From positions 1 to 64,000 of the forward strand of contig JAEUJQ010000073.1 in assembly GCA_016793095.1 (NCBI GenBank): DNA of 64,000 nt. The letters run 5' to 3'. A model generated the notes under the pieces. It was given only the letters and a program-made list of their open reading frames with translations, was not told the DNA's origin and did no database searches. Origin of the DNA: Myxococcaceae bacterium. GTDB lineage: Bacteria > Myxococcota > Myxococcia > Myxococcales > Myxococcaceae. The position numbers were made by a program, and so were the translations under genes. Position 1 is the stretch's first letter; each line of letters starts with the position of its first letter. Positions 40,714 through 49,751 of the stretch are shown here, piece by piece.

Positions 40714-40923
40714 ATGACCGGCGCGGAGCTCAGCCCCGAGGAGAAGCTCCGGCTCGCGTTCGAGATGCACGATCTCGGGTGCGCGATGATGCGAGAGAAC
40801 CTGCGCCGGCGCTTCCCCGACGAGACTGACGAGCAGCTCGAGCGGCGCTTCGTCGAATGGCTTCAGACCCGACCTGGCGCCGAGCACGGAGACGCCGTCG
40901 GTCGACCCCGGCCGCTGCCATGA
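40714..40923 (+). CDS. Rv0078B-like small antitoxin candidate
   Basis: A 69-residue protein beginning MTGAELSPEEKLRLAFEMHDLG, then RENLRRRFPDETDEQLERRFVEWLQ and a short Pro/Gly tail. This length, the SPEEKLRLA opening and the RRRFPD turn match the small proteins often encoded just before AbiEii-type nucleotidyltransferases and annotated as Rv0078B-related antitoxins. Its stop overlaps the partner's ATG (ATGA). The partner is broken, so this antitoxin may now be orphaned. Confidence 0.7.
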   Translation: MTGAELSPEEKLRLAFEMHDLGCAMMRENLRRRFPDETDEQLERRFVEWLQTRPGAEHGDAVGRPRPLP

Positions 40924-41150
40924 CGCCGCTCCATCAGGCCGTCCGCACGGTGTTGGACGACCTCGCCGGTCAGCCCCTCGCGCCGGTCGGCGGGCTCGCC
41001 GTGTCCGCGCGCGCCGAACCGTCGCGAGTAACGCCGAGGCGGAGCGGGTCGTCAGTCAACTCCTGGGGAGGGCTACCGGGTCTCGGCGGTGGTGGAGCAG
41101 GACGCAATGCCCCGGCGCTCGCGGTCGCTCCGCCGCGGTGACGCTCCACG
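40920..41150 (+). pseudogene. Broken AbiEii-like nucleotidyltransferase toxin remnant
   Basis: From its ATG the sequence reads MTPLHQAVRTVLDDLAG, then APVGGLAVSARAEP, which is the normal opening of this family. The catalytic part that should follow (Arg-x-Asp-x-Asp) is missing. A second frame then gives ASNAEAERVVSQLLGR, and a third gives GYRVSAVVEQDA. So a deletion has removed the active-site DxD and at least two frameshifts follow. The gene cannot make a working nucleotidyltransferase. Confidence 0.7.
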
Positions 41151-41159
41151 TCCGGCGGC

Positions 41160-42689
41160 TCACCCCCGCGCTGCGAGCTGCCGGGCCAGCATGCGCGAGA
41201 CGGTGATGATGGGCGCCATGGTGTGGCTCGACGCACTCGACGGGAAGCCGCTCGAGTCGAAGACGAAGACGCCGCGCGTGCCGTACACCTCACCCTCGGG
41301 CGAGGCCGCGCCGTCCCTCTCGTTGGGAGCCATGCGCACCGTGCCCTGCTGGTGCGCCGACAGCAGCGGCGCCGTGGTGGGCGCCAGGGTGAGGCCATCG
41401 ACGTTCCCCAGCTCGGCCTCCGAGCGGACCCGGACCGGCGGCACCGAGGGCACGTAGACCTCCTTCGCGCCCACGGCGAGCGACAGCCTCGCCATCGCCT
41501 TCACCGCCTCCCGGAAGCGCCCACGCAGCTCCTCGTCGAGCGCGTAGTCGATGCGCAGCCGGCCCGAGGACTCCACCCGCACGCGGCCCTGCATCGCGTC
41601 GGGCAGCAGGAGCAGCGCCGCGCCCAGCTTCGAGTACCCGCGCATCAGCTCGAGCCCCGGCGCGCCCACCTCGGGCAGGAGCGAGCCGACGATGCCGGGC
41701 GTGCCGGCGATGGCCTCGAGGCGGAACCCCCACCACCCGTGCTCCGGGTGCTCGCGCTGCTCGAACTGCGTCACCGCGTACGCCTGGGGAATGCCCCGGA
41801 AGAAGCGCACCTCGTCGTCGTACCTCACCGTCACCGGCAACTGCGGCTGAAGCGAGAGGTGGTGACCGACGTGTTCGTTGCCGAGGCCCGACTTCAACAG
41901 CAGCTCTGCCGACGAGACGGCGTTGGCCGCCAGCACGACGTGTCTCGCCCGCACCGTGAACGCGGCGCCCTCGTGGTAGCCCTTCGCGTCGAGGCAGCGG
42001 ACGGCGACGCGCTTGAGCTCCTTGCCCGCGTCATCGAGCCGCACGGCCCTCGCCCTGGTGAAGACCCGCGCCCCGGCCTCGAGCGCCCGGGGAATGGCGA
42101 CGAAGCGCGGGTTGCGCTTCGCGTCGAAGGCGCAGCCGATGAGACACGTCCCCGAGCCGACGCAGCCGACCCGGTTGTGCAGCATCACCTCGCCCTTCCA
42201 GCCGAGCTTCCCGGCGCCGTCGCGCAAGAGCTGGTTGTTGCGGTTGAGCAGCTCGTCAGCGGGCCGGTTGGCCGAGAGGTCCTCCAGCGCCGCCTTGCGG
42301 AACGGCTCGAGGGACTCCGGGCCGAAGCCCGAGAGCCCGAACTTCTTCTGCCAGTGCCGCGCGACGTCGTCGTCGATGGGCACCACGTCGGAGGCGTTGA
42401 TGACGCCGCCGCCTCCGAGGACCCGCCCCTGGAGCACCGCGATGGACAGGTCGCTCGTCGCGCGCCCGCCGCGGTCCATGTAGAGCTGGTCGTACATGGC
42501 GCCGTCTCGCTGCGTCAGCGCGCGGCCCGTGTAGTCGCCGCCCTCTTCGAGCACGAGCACGTCGCGGCCGGCCTTCGCGAGCTCCCACGCCGCCGTCGCG
42601 CCGCCAGAGCCCGAGCCGATGACGCACACCTCGACCGTCACGTCGCCGGGGCTCGCCTGCGAGCAGTCGGTGATGGCGCCGGCGCTCAT
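41160..42689 (-). CDS. GMC-family oxidoreductase (large FAD subunit)
   Basis: A 509-residue FAD-dependent dehydrogenase of the glucose-methanol-choline group. The Rossmann fold begins VEVCVIGSGSGGATAAWELAKAG with a downstream acidic strand end (VLVLEEGGDY). GMC signatures LGGGGVINASD and SSHTMAPIITVS are present, and the catalytic His is probably in AHQQGTVRM. A Cys pair (NRVGCVGSGTCLIGC) is typical of three-subunit gluconate/sorbitol/fructose-type enzymes. It starts inside the stop of the small-subunit gene (ATGA), and is probably carried across the membrane with it. No cytochrome c subunit is nearby, so the electron acceptor is unknown. Confidence 0.88.
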   Translation of the reverse strand: MSAGAITDCSQASPGDVTVEVCVIGSGSGGATAAWELAKAGRDVLVLEEGGDYTGRALTQRDGAMYDQLYMDRGGRATSDLSIAVLQGRVLGGGGVINASDVVPIDDDVARHWQKKFGLSGFGPESLEPFRKAALEDLSANRPADELLNRNNQLLRDGAGKLGWKGEVMLHNRVGCVGSGTCLIGCAFDAKRNPRFVAIPRALEAGARVFTRARAVRLDDAGKELKRVAVRCLDAKGYHEGAAFTVRARHVVLAANAVSSAELLLKSGLGNEHVGHHLSLQPQLPVTVRYDDEVRFFRGIPQAYAVTQFEQREHPEHGWWGFRLEAIAGTPGIVGSLLPEVGAPGLELMRGYSKLGAALLLLPDAMQGRVRVESSGRLRIDYALDEELRGRFREAVKAMARLSLAVGAKEVYVPSVPPVRVRSEAELGNVDGLTLAPTTAPLLSAHQQGTVRMAPNERDGAASPEGEVYGTRGVFVFDSSGFPSSASSHTMAPIITVSRMLARQLAARG

Positions 42690-43210
42690 GGCCGCATCGG
42701 CCCTTCGTAACCGAGGCCGGGCCACGCGGACGGCTGGTCGTAGAACACGAGACAGAGGAACTTGCGGAAGCCCGTCGCCACCTGCCGCCGCAGGCCGCTG
42801 TCGGAGCGGCCCCACCGCTCGAAGTGCGCGACCCGCTCGCTGAGGGCCAGGTTGCTGAAGGTGGCCAGGCGGCGGTCGAACAGCACCGGGCCGAGCTCGA
42901 GCAGGGTGAGCGCCTGCTTCGCCTCGTCTCGCGCCCAGGTGGGCTCGTCGGCCAGGTAGCCGTCGAAGGCCCGCGCCAGGTCGACGGCCGGGTCGCCCGC
43001 CGGGAGCGTCTCGCGTGGGAACATCGCCTCGGCCAGTGACGCCATCGTCCGGTACTCGTGCGGCGAGAGCGCGCGCAGCCCCTCGACCCTCGGCGCCGAG
43101 CCCCGCAGCGCGAAGACCGAGCCCACGCCGCCAGCCACCAGCCCCCCCGCGCCGAGCGCCACGCGCAGCAGCCGCCGACGGGAGAGCTCGCTGAAGGGGC
43201 GGAGCGACAT
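42686..43210 (-). CDS. Gluconate 2-dehydrogenase subunit 3-like Tat protein
   Basis: A 174-residue small subunit. The N-terminus has a twin-arginine signal (SRRRLLRVALGAGGLVAGG). The mature part has LSPHEYRTMASLAEAMFPRETLPAGDPAVDLARAFDGYL and a later LCLVFYDQPSAWPGLGYEGP, the typical subunit-3 pattern. Only the small subunit carries the Tat signal, which exports the folded complex with the GMC subunit. It is translationally coupled to that gene by an ATGA overlap. Confidence 0.85.
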   Translation of the reverse strand: MSLRPFSELSRRRLLRVALGAGGLVAGGVGSVFALRGSAPRVEGLRALSPHEYRTMASLAEAMFPRETLPAGDPAVDLARAFDGYLADEPTWARDEAKQALTLLELGPVLFDRRLATFSNLALSERVAHFERWGRSDSGLRRQVATGFRKFLCLVFYDQPSAWPGLGYEGPMRP

Positions 43211-43423
43211 GCGCCCGGAGGTTACCAACGAGCGCGGCCGTCACCAGCCCGCGTGTCGCGGTCGTGACGCGGGAACACGAGCCATTCGTCATCAGCGCGT
43301 CAGCGCGGCGCGCGCGTGGGCGCCGCGGCCCCGGAATCCGCGCGCCTGACGGCCGCTCCCGGCGCTGCGAAACGCGAGCTGTCAACGCGAGTGAAAGCTC
43401 GCATCATGAACATGGAGGTCGTC

Positions 43424-44446
43424 ATGGGATTCGACACCATCACGGGTGCGACGGGACACCTCGGGAACGTGCTCGCGCGCGAGCTGCGGGCGCAGGGCCG
43501 GGCGGTGCGCGCCGTCGCTGCGAGCGGAGACGATGTGTCGCCGCTGCACGGGCTCGGCGTCGAGCTGGTGACGGCTGATGTGCGGGACCCGGCGGCGCTG
43601 CAGCGCGCCTTCGCCGGCTCGGAGCGGGTCTTCCACCTCGCCGGCCTCGTGAGCATCACGACCGGCCAGGAGTCGCTGCTCCAGGCCGTCAACGTGCAGG
43701 GGACGCGCAACGTCGTCGAGGCCTGTCGCGCGGTCGGCGTGCGTCGCCTCGTGTACACGAGCTCGGTGCACGCGCTGACGGAGCCAGCACAGGGCGTGCT
43801 CGACGAGACGGCAGGCTTCGACCCCGCGCGGGCGTCGGGCGCGTACGGCAAGAGCAAGGCTGCGGCGAGCCTCGAGGTCCAGGGCGCGGCGAGAGCGGGT
43901 GCGCTCGACGCGGTGCTCGTGCTGCCGACCGGCGTCGTGGGCCCGTTCGACTTCCGCCTCTCTGAGGTCGGGGAGCTGCTCCTCGGTCTCGAGGCGGGCC
44001 GCGTGCCCTTCCTGGTGGCGGGGGCCCACGACTTCGTGGACGTGCGCGACGTGGCCGCGGGCACCATCGCTGCGGCAGAGCGTGGGCGCACCGGGGAGGC
44101 GTACCTGCTCGCCGGAGAGCGCGTCGAGGTGGTGCGCCTCGCTGCCACCGTCGCCCGACTGAGTGGCGCGCGTGTGCCGCCCCTGCTGCCGCTCGGGCTC
44201 GCGCGGGTGGTCGCGGGCTTCGCCCCCGTCTTCGAACGGGTGACAGGTCGTCGCGCGCTCCTCACGCCGTACGCGCTGCACGCGCTCAGGGCGCCCTTCA
44301 CGGTGAGCCACGAGAAGGCCAGCCGAGACCTGGGGTTCTCGCCGCGCCCCATCGCGACGTCGGTCGCCGATGCGCTCGAGTGGCACCACGCTGGGCGCGC
44401 TCGGCGGCGGGTGGCGCCTGGCCGCGTCTCGGCCTTCAGCTCGTGA
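43424..44446 (+). CDS. NAD-dependent epimerase/dehydratase (SDR-extended)
   Basis: A 340-residue extended SDR. The nucleotide-binding motif is TGATGHLG, catalytic Tyr-Lys in YGKSKAA, and TSSVHAL holds the active-site Ser. Other conserved bits are VNVQGTRNVVEACR and LPTGVVGPFD. It acts on nucleotide sugars, dihydroflavonols or other small alcohols; the lack of any pathway gene nearby prevents a choice. ATG was chosen because GGAGG lies five bases upstream; two earlier in-frame ATGs exist. Confidence 0.87.
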   Translation: MGFDTITGATGHLGNVLARELRAQGRAVRAVAASGDDVSPLHGLGVELVTADVRDPAALQRAFAGSERVFHLAGLVSITTGQESLLQAVNVQGTRNVVEACRAVGVRRLVYTSSVHALTEPAQGVLDETAGFDPARASGAYGKSKAAASLEVQGAARAGALDAVLVLPTGVVGPFDFRLSEVGELLLGLEAGRVPFLVAGAHDFVDVRDVAAGTIAAAERGRTGEAYLLAGERVEVVRLAATVARLSGARVPPLLPLGLARVVAGFAPVFERVTGRRALLTPYALHALRAPFTVSHEKASRDLGFSPRPIATSVADALEWHHAGRARRRVAPGRVSAFSS

Positions 44447-45665
44447 CGGCGGCTTCAGTCGCGGGGGGCGCCGATGCCTGGCTCGCCTCTCCGGGCACGC
44501 AGATCCGCATCGTCGTGCCTCGACCGACCTCAGAGTCGAGGTGCAAGGTGCCCTGGGCGTTCTTCACGACCTGCCGGACGAGCGCGAGGCCAAGGCCGCT
44601 GCCCTTGCCCGGCGGCTTGGTGGTGAAGAACGGGTCGAAGATGCGGGTGCGGAGCTCTGGCGGAATGCCGGTGCCGTTGTCGGTGACGGAGATGGCGACC
44701 TGCCCACCCTCGCGCGCCACCTCGATGGCCACCACCCCCGGTCGACCAGTGGCCTCGATGGCGTGCGCCGCGTTGATGCACAGGTTCGACAGCACCATCA
44801 CGAGATCTCCGTGCGGCATCGCGACGGTGCTCGCGGCCGGGTCCACCCGCCAGCGGCACGACACGGCCTCCGAGACCCGCGCCCGGCACAACAGCTTCAC
44901 CTCTTCGAGCGCCGGCGTCACCGCGCACTGCTCCGACGTGGTGCCCGCCCAGGAGAAGCGCTTGAGGCCCGCCACGATGGTCTGAATGCGGCTCGCGCAG
45001 GTCTGAATCTCGGCGAGCGCGGTCTTCGCCTCGTCCCCCACGGTGCTGGCTTCGGCCAGCTCGGCAGCGAGGTAGTTGGTGTTGGCCTTGATGACCGCCA
45101 GGGGGTTGTTCACCTCGTGCGCCACGCCGGCGACGAACGAGCCCATCGCGGCCAGTCGCTCTGCCTGGGTGCGCTCCGCCTCGAGCCTCGCGATCTCCTT
45201 CGTCTTGGCCTCGACCATCTGCTCCAGCTCACGCTGGTAGCGCAGGTTGGCCGACTCGAGCTGGTGGTTCCGCTCCATGACCCGGCGATGCACCAGCGCG
45301 CGCGCCAGCTCGCTCAGCAGCGCCTCGGCGCCCTGGCCCTTGACGACATAGCCCCACGCGCCGCGCTGCATCGCGTCCACTGCGCAGCGCAGGTCATCGC
45401 TGTCGGTGAAGATGAGCACCGGCGTCATCGGGGCGCGTTGCTTGAGCGCGTCGACGACCTCGAACCCGGACAGCCCGGGCATGTTGAGGTCGCACAGGAC
45501 GACGTCCGGGCTCCACTGCTCGGCGACCGAGATGCCAGAGGCCCCGTCGAGCGCCGTGCGCACTTCGTGGCCGACAGACGCCAGCTCGGCCTCGAGGAGC
45601 GACACCACGATCAGGCTGTCGTCGATGACGAGCACCCGCGACGTGGCTCCGCCTCCTCCGTCCAT
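44436..45665 (-). CDS. Receiver-histidine kinase fusion
   Basis: A 409-residue signalling protein with the receiver first. Residues ~10-125 are a receiver (IDDS, phospho-Asp in LCDLNMPGL, T in FTDSDD, K in VVKGQG). A coiled coil (~135-180) leads to a histidine kinase: H-box GVAHEVNNPL, N-box LCINAAHAI, G1 DNGTGIP, F-box FDPFF and G2 GSGLGLALV. It has no membrane segment, so it is cytoplasmic. The order (receiver then kinase) differs from usual hybrids and suggests the receiver gates the kinase. The last ten bases overlap the end of the epimerase gene on the other strand. Output partner unknown. Confidence 0.9.
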   Translation of the reverse strand: MDGGGGATSRVLVIDDSLIVVSLLEAELASVGHEVRTALDGASGISVAEQWSPDVVLCDLNMPGLSGFEVVDALKQRAPMTPVLIFTDSDDLRCAVDAMQRGAWGYVVKGQGAEALLSELARALVHRRVMERNHQLESANLRYQRELEQMVEAKTKEIARLEAERTQAERLAAMGSFVAGVAHEVNNPLAVIKANTNYLAAELAEASTVGDEAKTALAEIQTCASRIQTIVAGLKRFSWAGTTSEQCAVTPALEEVKLLCRARVSEAVSCRWRVDPAASTVAMPHGDLVMVLSNLCINAAHAIEATGRPGVVAIEVAREGGQVAISVTDNGTGIPPELRTRIFDPFFTTKPPGKGSGLGLALVRQVVKNAQGTLHLDSEVGRGTTMRICVPGEASQASAPPATEAAVTS

Positions 45666-45848
45666 GACTGAGCAGCGGAGCAAAGGCGGATCCAACCGGC
45701 CCCACGGGCCACGGGCGATAACCACCGGCAGCTGCGATGGCGATGAATGCAGGGCTCACACGCAGACCCACGTGTCGCCGGGTCATCGCGCGGCGGTGAG
45801 GCTGATGCGACCCGGGCAACAGGAGCACACGGTGAGCGCGCCTGCGAC

Positions 45849-46292
45849 TCAGTACGACAGCTTCAGCTGCACGCGTGTTCGCCCTGCCCGGACCGGCACC
45901 TTCGCCTCGTCGAAGCGAGGCGGACCAAACAGCCGCTTCGCGTTGCGGGACGCGCCCGTTCCCTCCTTCGGAATGCCCAGCAGCCCGCGGTCCAGCTTGC
46001 CGTTGCCGTTCTCGTCGTGCACCACCGACACGGCGTAGTCGCGGCACTCGAGCTGGTCGAACGACGTGCGCACCAGTCCGCTCGACGGCACCACGTCATT
46101 CCGGGCGAGGGCGTTGGCGCGCTTCGACGGGTAGCTCGCGGCCTGCGCGTCGGAGAACAACATGACCCACACCACGCCGCCGTCGCGTGCGCCGCTCACC
46201 TCGACGTCGATGGCACACGCTGCGACCCCGCCGTCCTGCGCGAGCGCCCTCGTCCCCCACAGCGCGACCGCGAGCCACCAGCTCGTTCTCAT
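45849..46292 (-). CDS. DUF2141 secreted protein
   Basis: A 147-residue exported protein with a signal peptide (cleavage near ALAQ-D). The DUF2141 core is clear: strand-rich VEVSGARDGGVVWVMLFSD, CRDYAVSVVHDENGNGKLDRGLLGIPKEG, then SRNAKRLFGPPRFDEA. The family's function is not known. It is 12 bp downstream of the ABC permease gene and likely the last gene of that operon. Confidence 0.88.
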   Translation of the reverse strand: MRTSWWLAVALWGTRALAQDGGVAACAIDVEVSGARDGGVVWVMLFSDAQAASYPSKRANALARNDVVPSSGLVRTSFDQLECRDYAVSVVHDENGNGKLDRGLLGIPKEGTGASRNAKRLFGPPRFDEAKVPVRAGRTRVQLKLSY

Positions 46293-46304
46293 CGGACCCC
46301 CGGG

Positions 46305-47480
46305 TCAGCCGCGGGCGAAGACGATGGCCTCGCGCGCGAGCAGGCGCGTCTGGGCGAGCAGGGCCAGCGCGGTCAAGGCCAGGCAGACCGCTGCCGGGAC
46401 GAGCAGATCCACCCCGCTCACCGGACTGCCCCGGAAGACCCGGGCCAGCACCATGTTCTGACCGAGCGCCGGAACCAGCAACTGCCACCCCGAGTCCTGG
46501 AGCGAGAGGAACATCGACAGCGAGGGCGCGATGGAGACGAGCGAGACGACGTAGCTGGTGATGGCCTGCGCCTCCTTGTGGCTTCGGGCGAAGAGCGCCG
46601 CCAGCATGAGCCCGGCCGACACCAGCAGGCAGAAGGGCCCCAGCACTGCGAGCGTGAAGCCCGCCTCGGCCAGCCCGAACTGGAACGCCGCTGACAGGCC
46701 TTCGTCGCGCACCAACTGCCCCGCCACCGCGAAGCTCGTCACGGTGCCCATCAGGGTGAGCAGCGAGGCGAGGCAGACCGCCAGCCACTTGCCGAGCACG
46801 AGGGCCGCGGTCGAGACGGGGTTCATCAGCAACGGCTCCAGCGAGCCCCGTTCACGTTCCCCTGCCGTGGCGTCGATGGCGATGGCCAGGGCGCCAATGA
46901 CGGCCGACACCAGCGCGACCAGCGGCACCAGGAACAGCATGCGCGAGGCCCCGCCGCGGTTGGCGCCGACCGAGACGACGGTGGAGCGCACGGGCCGGAG
47001 CAGCGCTGGATCGACCCCGCGGACGAGCAGGCGCTGAAGGCCGAGCTCCTGGCCCCACCCGGTCACGAGCCGGTCGAGCGTCATCGCGGCCGTCAACGAC
47101 TGCGCGCGGTTCGCGTCATGGAGGACCGTCACGTCAGCGAGCTTGCCGTGGAGCAGGTCGTCCTCGAACCCCGGCGGGATGACGAGCACCGCGTCGTCGA
47201 ACCGGCCAGCCTCGATGGCCTCGCGGACGTCGGGCGGCGGCGCCTTCACCATGCGGCCCTGGCGCTCGAGGAAGTTCACCAGGCGTGGCGCCGCGGCGGC
47301 GTTGTCGACGAGCACCTCCCGCGCCTCCGCGCGCGACTTGAGGTCGCTCATGAACTTCGAGACGAGGAGCAGCGTCACCGGTCCACTCACCAGCGCCGTC
47401 ACCAGCACCACCAGCCACACGCGCCGATCGCGCGCAGCGTCGATGACCTCCTTCTTCACCACCGTCGCCAGCTGGCTCAC
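46305..47480 (-). CDS. ABC-2 type permease (NatB-like)
   Basis: A 391-residue membrane protein of the ABC-2 exporter group. One helix lies near the N-terminus (~20-42), a soluble extracytoplasmic domain at ~50-170, and then four or five helices (~180-390), including the conserved GERERGSLEPLLMNPVS loop that meets the ATPase. With the ATPase gene it forms a NatAB-type Na+ or drug exporter; the real substrate is unknown. The start GTG is one base after the ATPase stop. Confidence 0.88.
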   Translation of the reverse strand: MSQLATVVKKEVIDAARDRRVWLVVLVTALVSGPVTLLLVSKFMSDLKSRAEAREVLVDNAAAAPRLVNFLERQGRMVKAPPPDVREAIEAGRFDDAVLVIPPGFEDDLLHGKLADVTVLHDANRAQSLTAAMTLDRLVTGWGQELGLQRLLVRGVDPALLRPVRSTVVSVGANRGGASRMLFLVPLVALVSAVIGALAIAIDATAGERERGSLEPLLMNPVSTAALVLGKWLAVCLASLLTLMGTVTSFAVAGQLVRDEGLSAAFQFGLAEAGFTLAVLGPFCLLVSAGLMLAALFARSHKEAQAITSYVVSLVSIAPSLSMFLSLQDSGWQLLVPALGQNMVLARVFRGSPVSGVDLLVPAAVCLALTALALLAQTRLLAREAIVFARG

Positions 47481-47481
47481 C

Positions 47482-48227
<746 letters not shown>

Positions 48228-48231
<4 letters not shown>

Positions 48232-49637
48232 GGCCTGGGCGCCTCGAAGAAGGTGGGGGCAGGCAGGTCGCCGAGGCACCCGCCGTCGAGGCCCGCGACA
48301 GCGCCCCGCGTCACGAGGTCGCGGACGAGGCGCGGGGCGCACGCGGCCGAGCTGACCCCATGTCCGAGGCGCGGCGCGACCACGTGCAGCGCGCCAGGCA
48401 GGGTGCGGGCGACGGCCTCGGCGTTGCGGGGCGGCGTCGCCGGATCCCGGCCGCCCGAGAGGAGCAGCGTGGGCGCCGAGAACGTGGGCGGGGCGAAGAA
48501 CGCCTGGGGCACGGGGCGCGTGGGCCAGCCGCGACAGGCCCGCTCGTACTCGTCGATGAAGGTGGTGCCGGCGCGCGTCGAGGCGACGGCGCGGCGGTCG
48601 TCGTCGGAGATGCGCGGCACGTCCTCGGCGCACAGCACCGAGAAGTGCATGCCTGCGTACAGCCGGCCGCCCCTCAAGCCCGCCTGGAGGCCAACCAGCG
48701 CGCTCCAGTCGCCGGCCCCGGCGCGAGAGATGGCCTCGGGGAGCGCGGCCGACAGCATGGGCGCGTAGAGCGGGCCGCGCAGCAGGCCGATTCGCTGCTT
48801 GCGCTCGAGCCGCAGCCGCACCTCCCCGCCGAAGAACGGGTCGGTCACCGTCGCGACGCCGGCGTCGGGCGCGAGGATGACGTCGAGCGCCTCGGCCAGG
48901 CCGCCGTCGGTCTGCGCCAGCACCTGGTCGAGCACGGAGTCCGTGTCGAACGCGAGGGCGACCGGCAGCGGTTGCTGGGCTGGCGCGACGCCGTCGAGGA
49001 CGACGGTGCGCACGCTGTTCGGGAACTGCCGGGCGAACTCGAGCGCCGCGCGGGTGCCGTAGGAGCCGCCCCAGAGGTTGACCGGGCCGTAGCCGAGCGC
49101 GAGTCGCGCCGCCTCGAGGTCTCTCATCGCGATCCACGTCGCGTACTGGGCGAGGTCGACGCCAGCGTCGGTGAAGGCGTCGCGGCACGCGGTGAGGCGG
49201 GCGGCGTTGGCCTCGTCGTCGAAGGCTTCGGCGAGCGGCCGGCGGTGCAGGTCGTCGGGGCAGGCGAGCGGCGCGGACCTTCCGGTGCCCCGCTGGTCCA
49301 CGAAGACGAGGTCGCGACGTGGCTCGAGGCTCGCGAAGAGGGGCAGCACGCTGCCGGCGATCTCCGAGGCGGCCTGGCCTGGTCCACCCGCGAGAACGAA
49401 GATGGGGTCTGGCAGGGGACGGATGCCGGTCGCGCCGACCACGGCGAGGTGGAGCCGCAGCGTCCTGCCCGCCGGCGCGTCGGGGTTCTCGGGCACCTCG
49501 AGCCACGAGCAGCGCGCCTCCCGCGGGACGCCCGGCAGCACGCAGGGCGTCGAGGGCAGGCCCTCGGCTTTGCCTCTGGCGCAGGCGCAGAGCAGCACGG
49601 CGAGGCTGGGGGCGGCGAGGAGGCTCCGACGGCGCAT
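48228..49637 (-). CDS. Lipoprotein alpha/beta-hydrolase (proline iminopeptidase/TAP-like)
   Basis: A 469-residue exported hydrolase (lipobox LLCAC). The alpha/beta-hydrolase fold contains the oxyanion segment FVLAGGPGQAASE, VDQRGTGRSAPL, the nucleophile elbow GGSYGTR, Asp in SGGRDPATPP and His in RLGHGVSS. A C-terminal TAP-like extension with several Cys is seen in tripeptidyl aminopeptidases. It should release N-terminal peptides or prolines outside the cytoplasm. It heads the ABC operon, so the transporter might move a peptide or its product. Confidence 0.87.
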
Positions 49638-49751
49638 GGACGACGCACCCTACCAGCGGGCGCCGCGCGACAGACGAGAACGTTCCGTGAGCGCCCGGCT
49701 CGCTTCAGGCGATTGAACCCCTGTTGCCTGGGTTCGAGGCGAACGTCTCGT

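Noticed and set aside
48360-49750. Long plus-strand open frame antisense to the hydrolase gene
   Set aside because: Only the part after 49752 reads as the glycosyltransferase; the rest is shadow.
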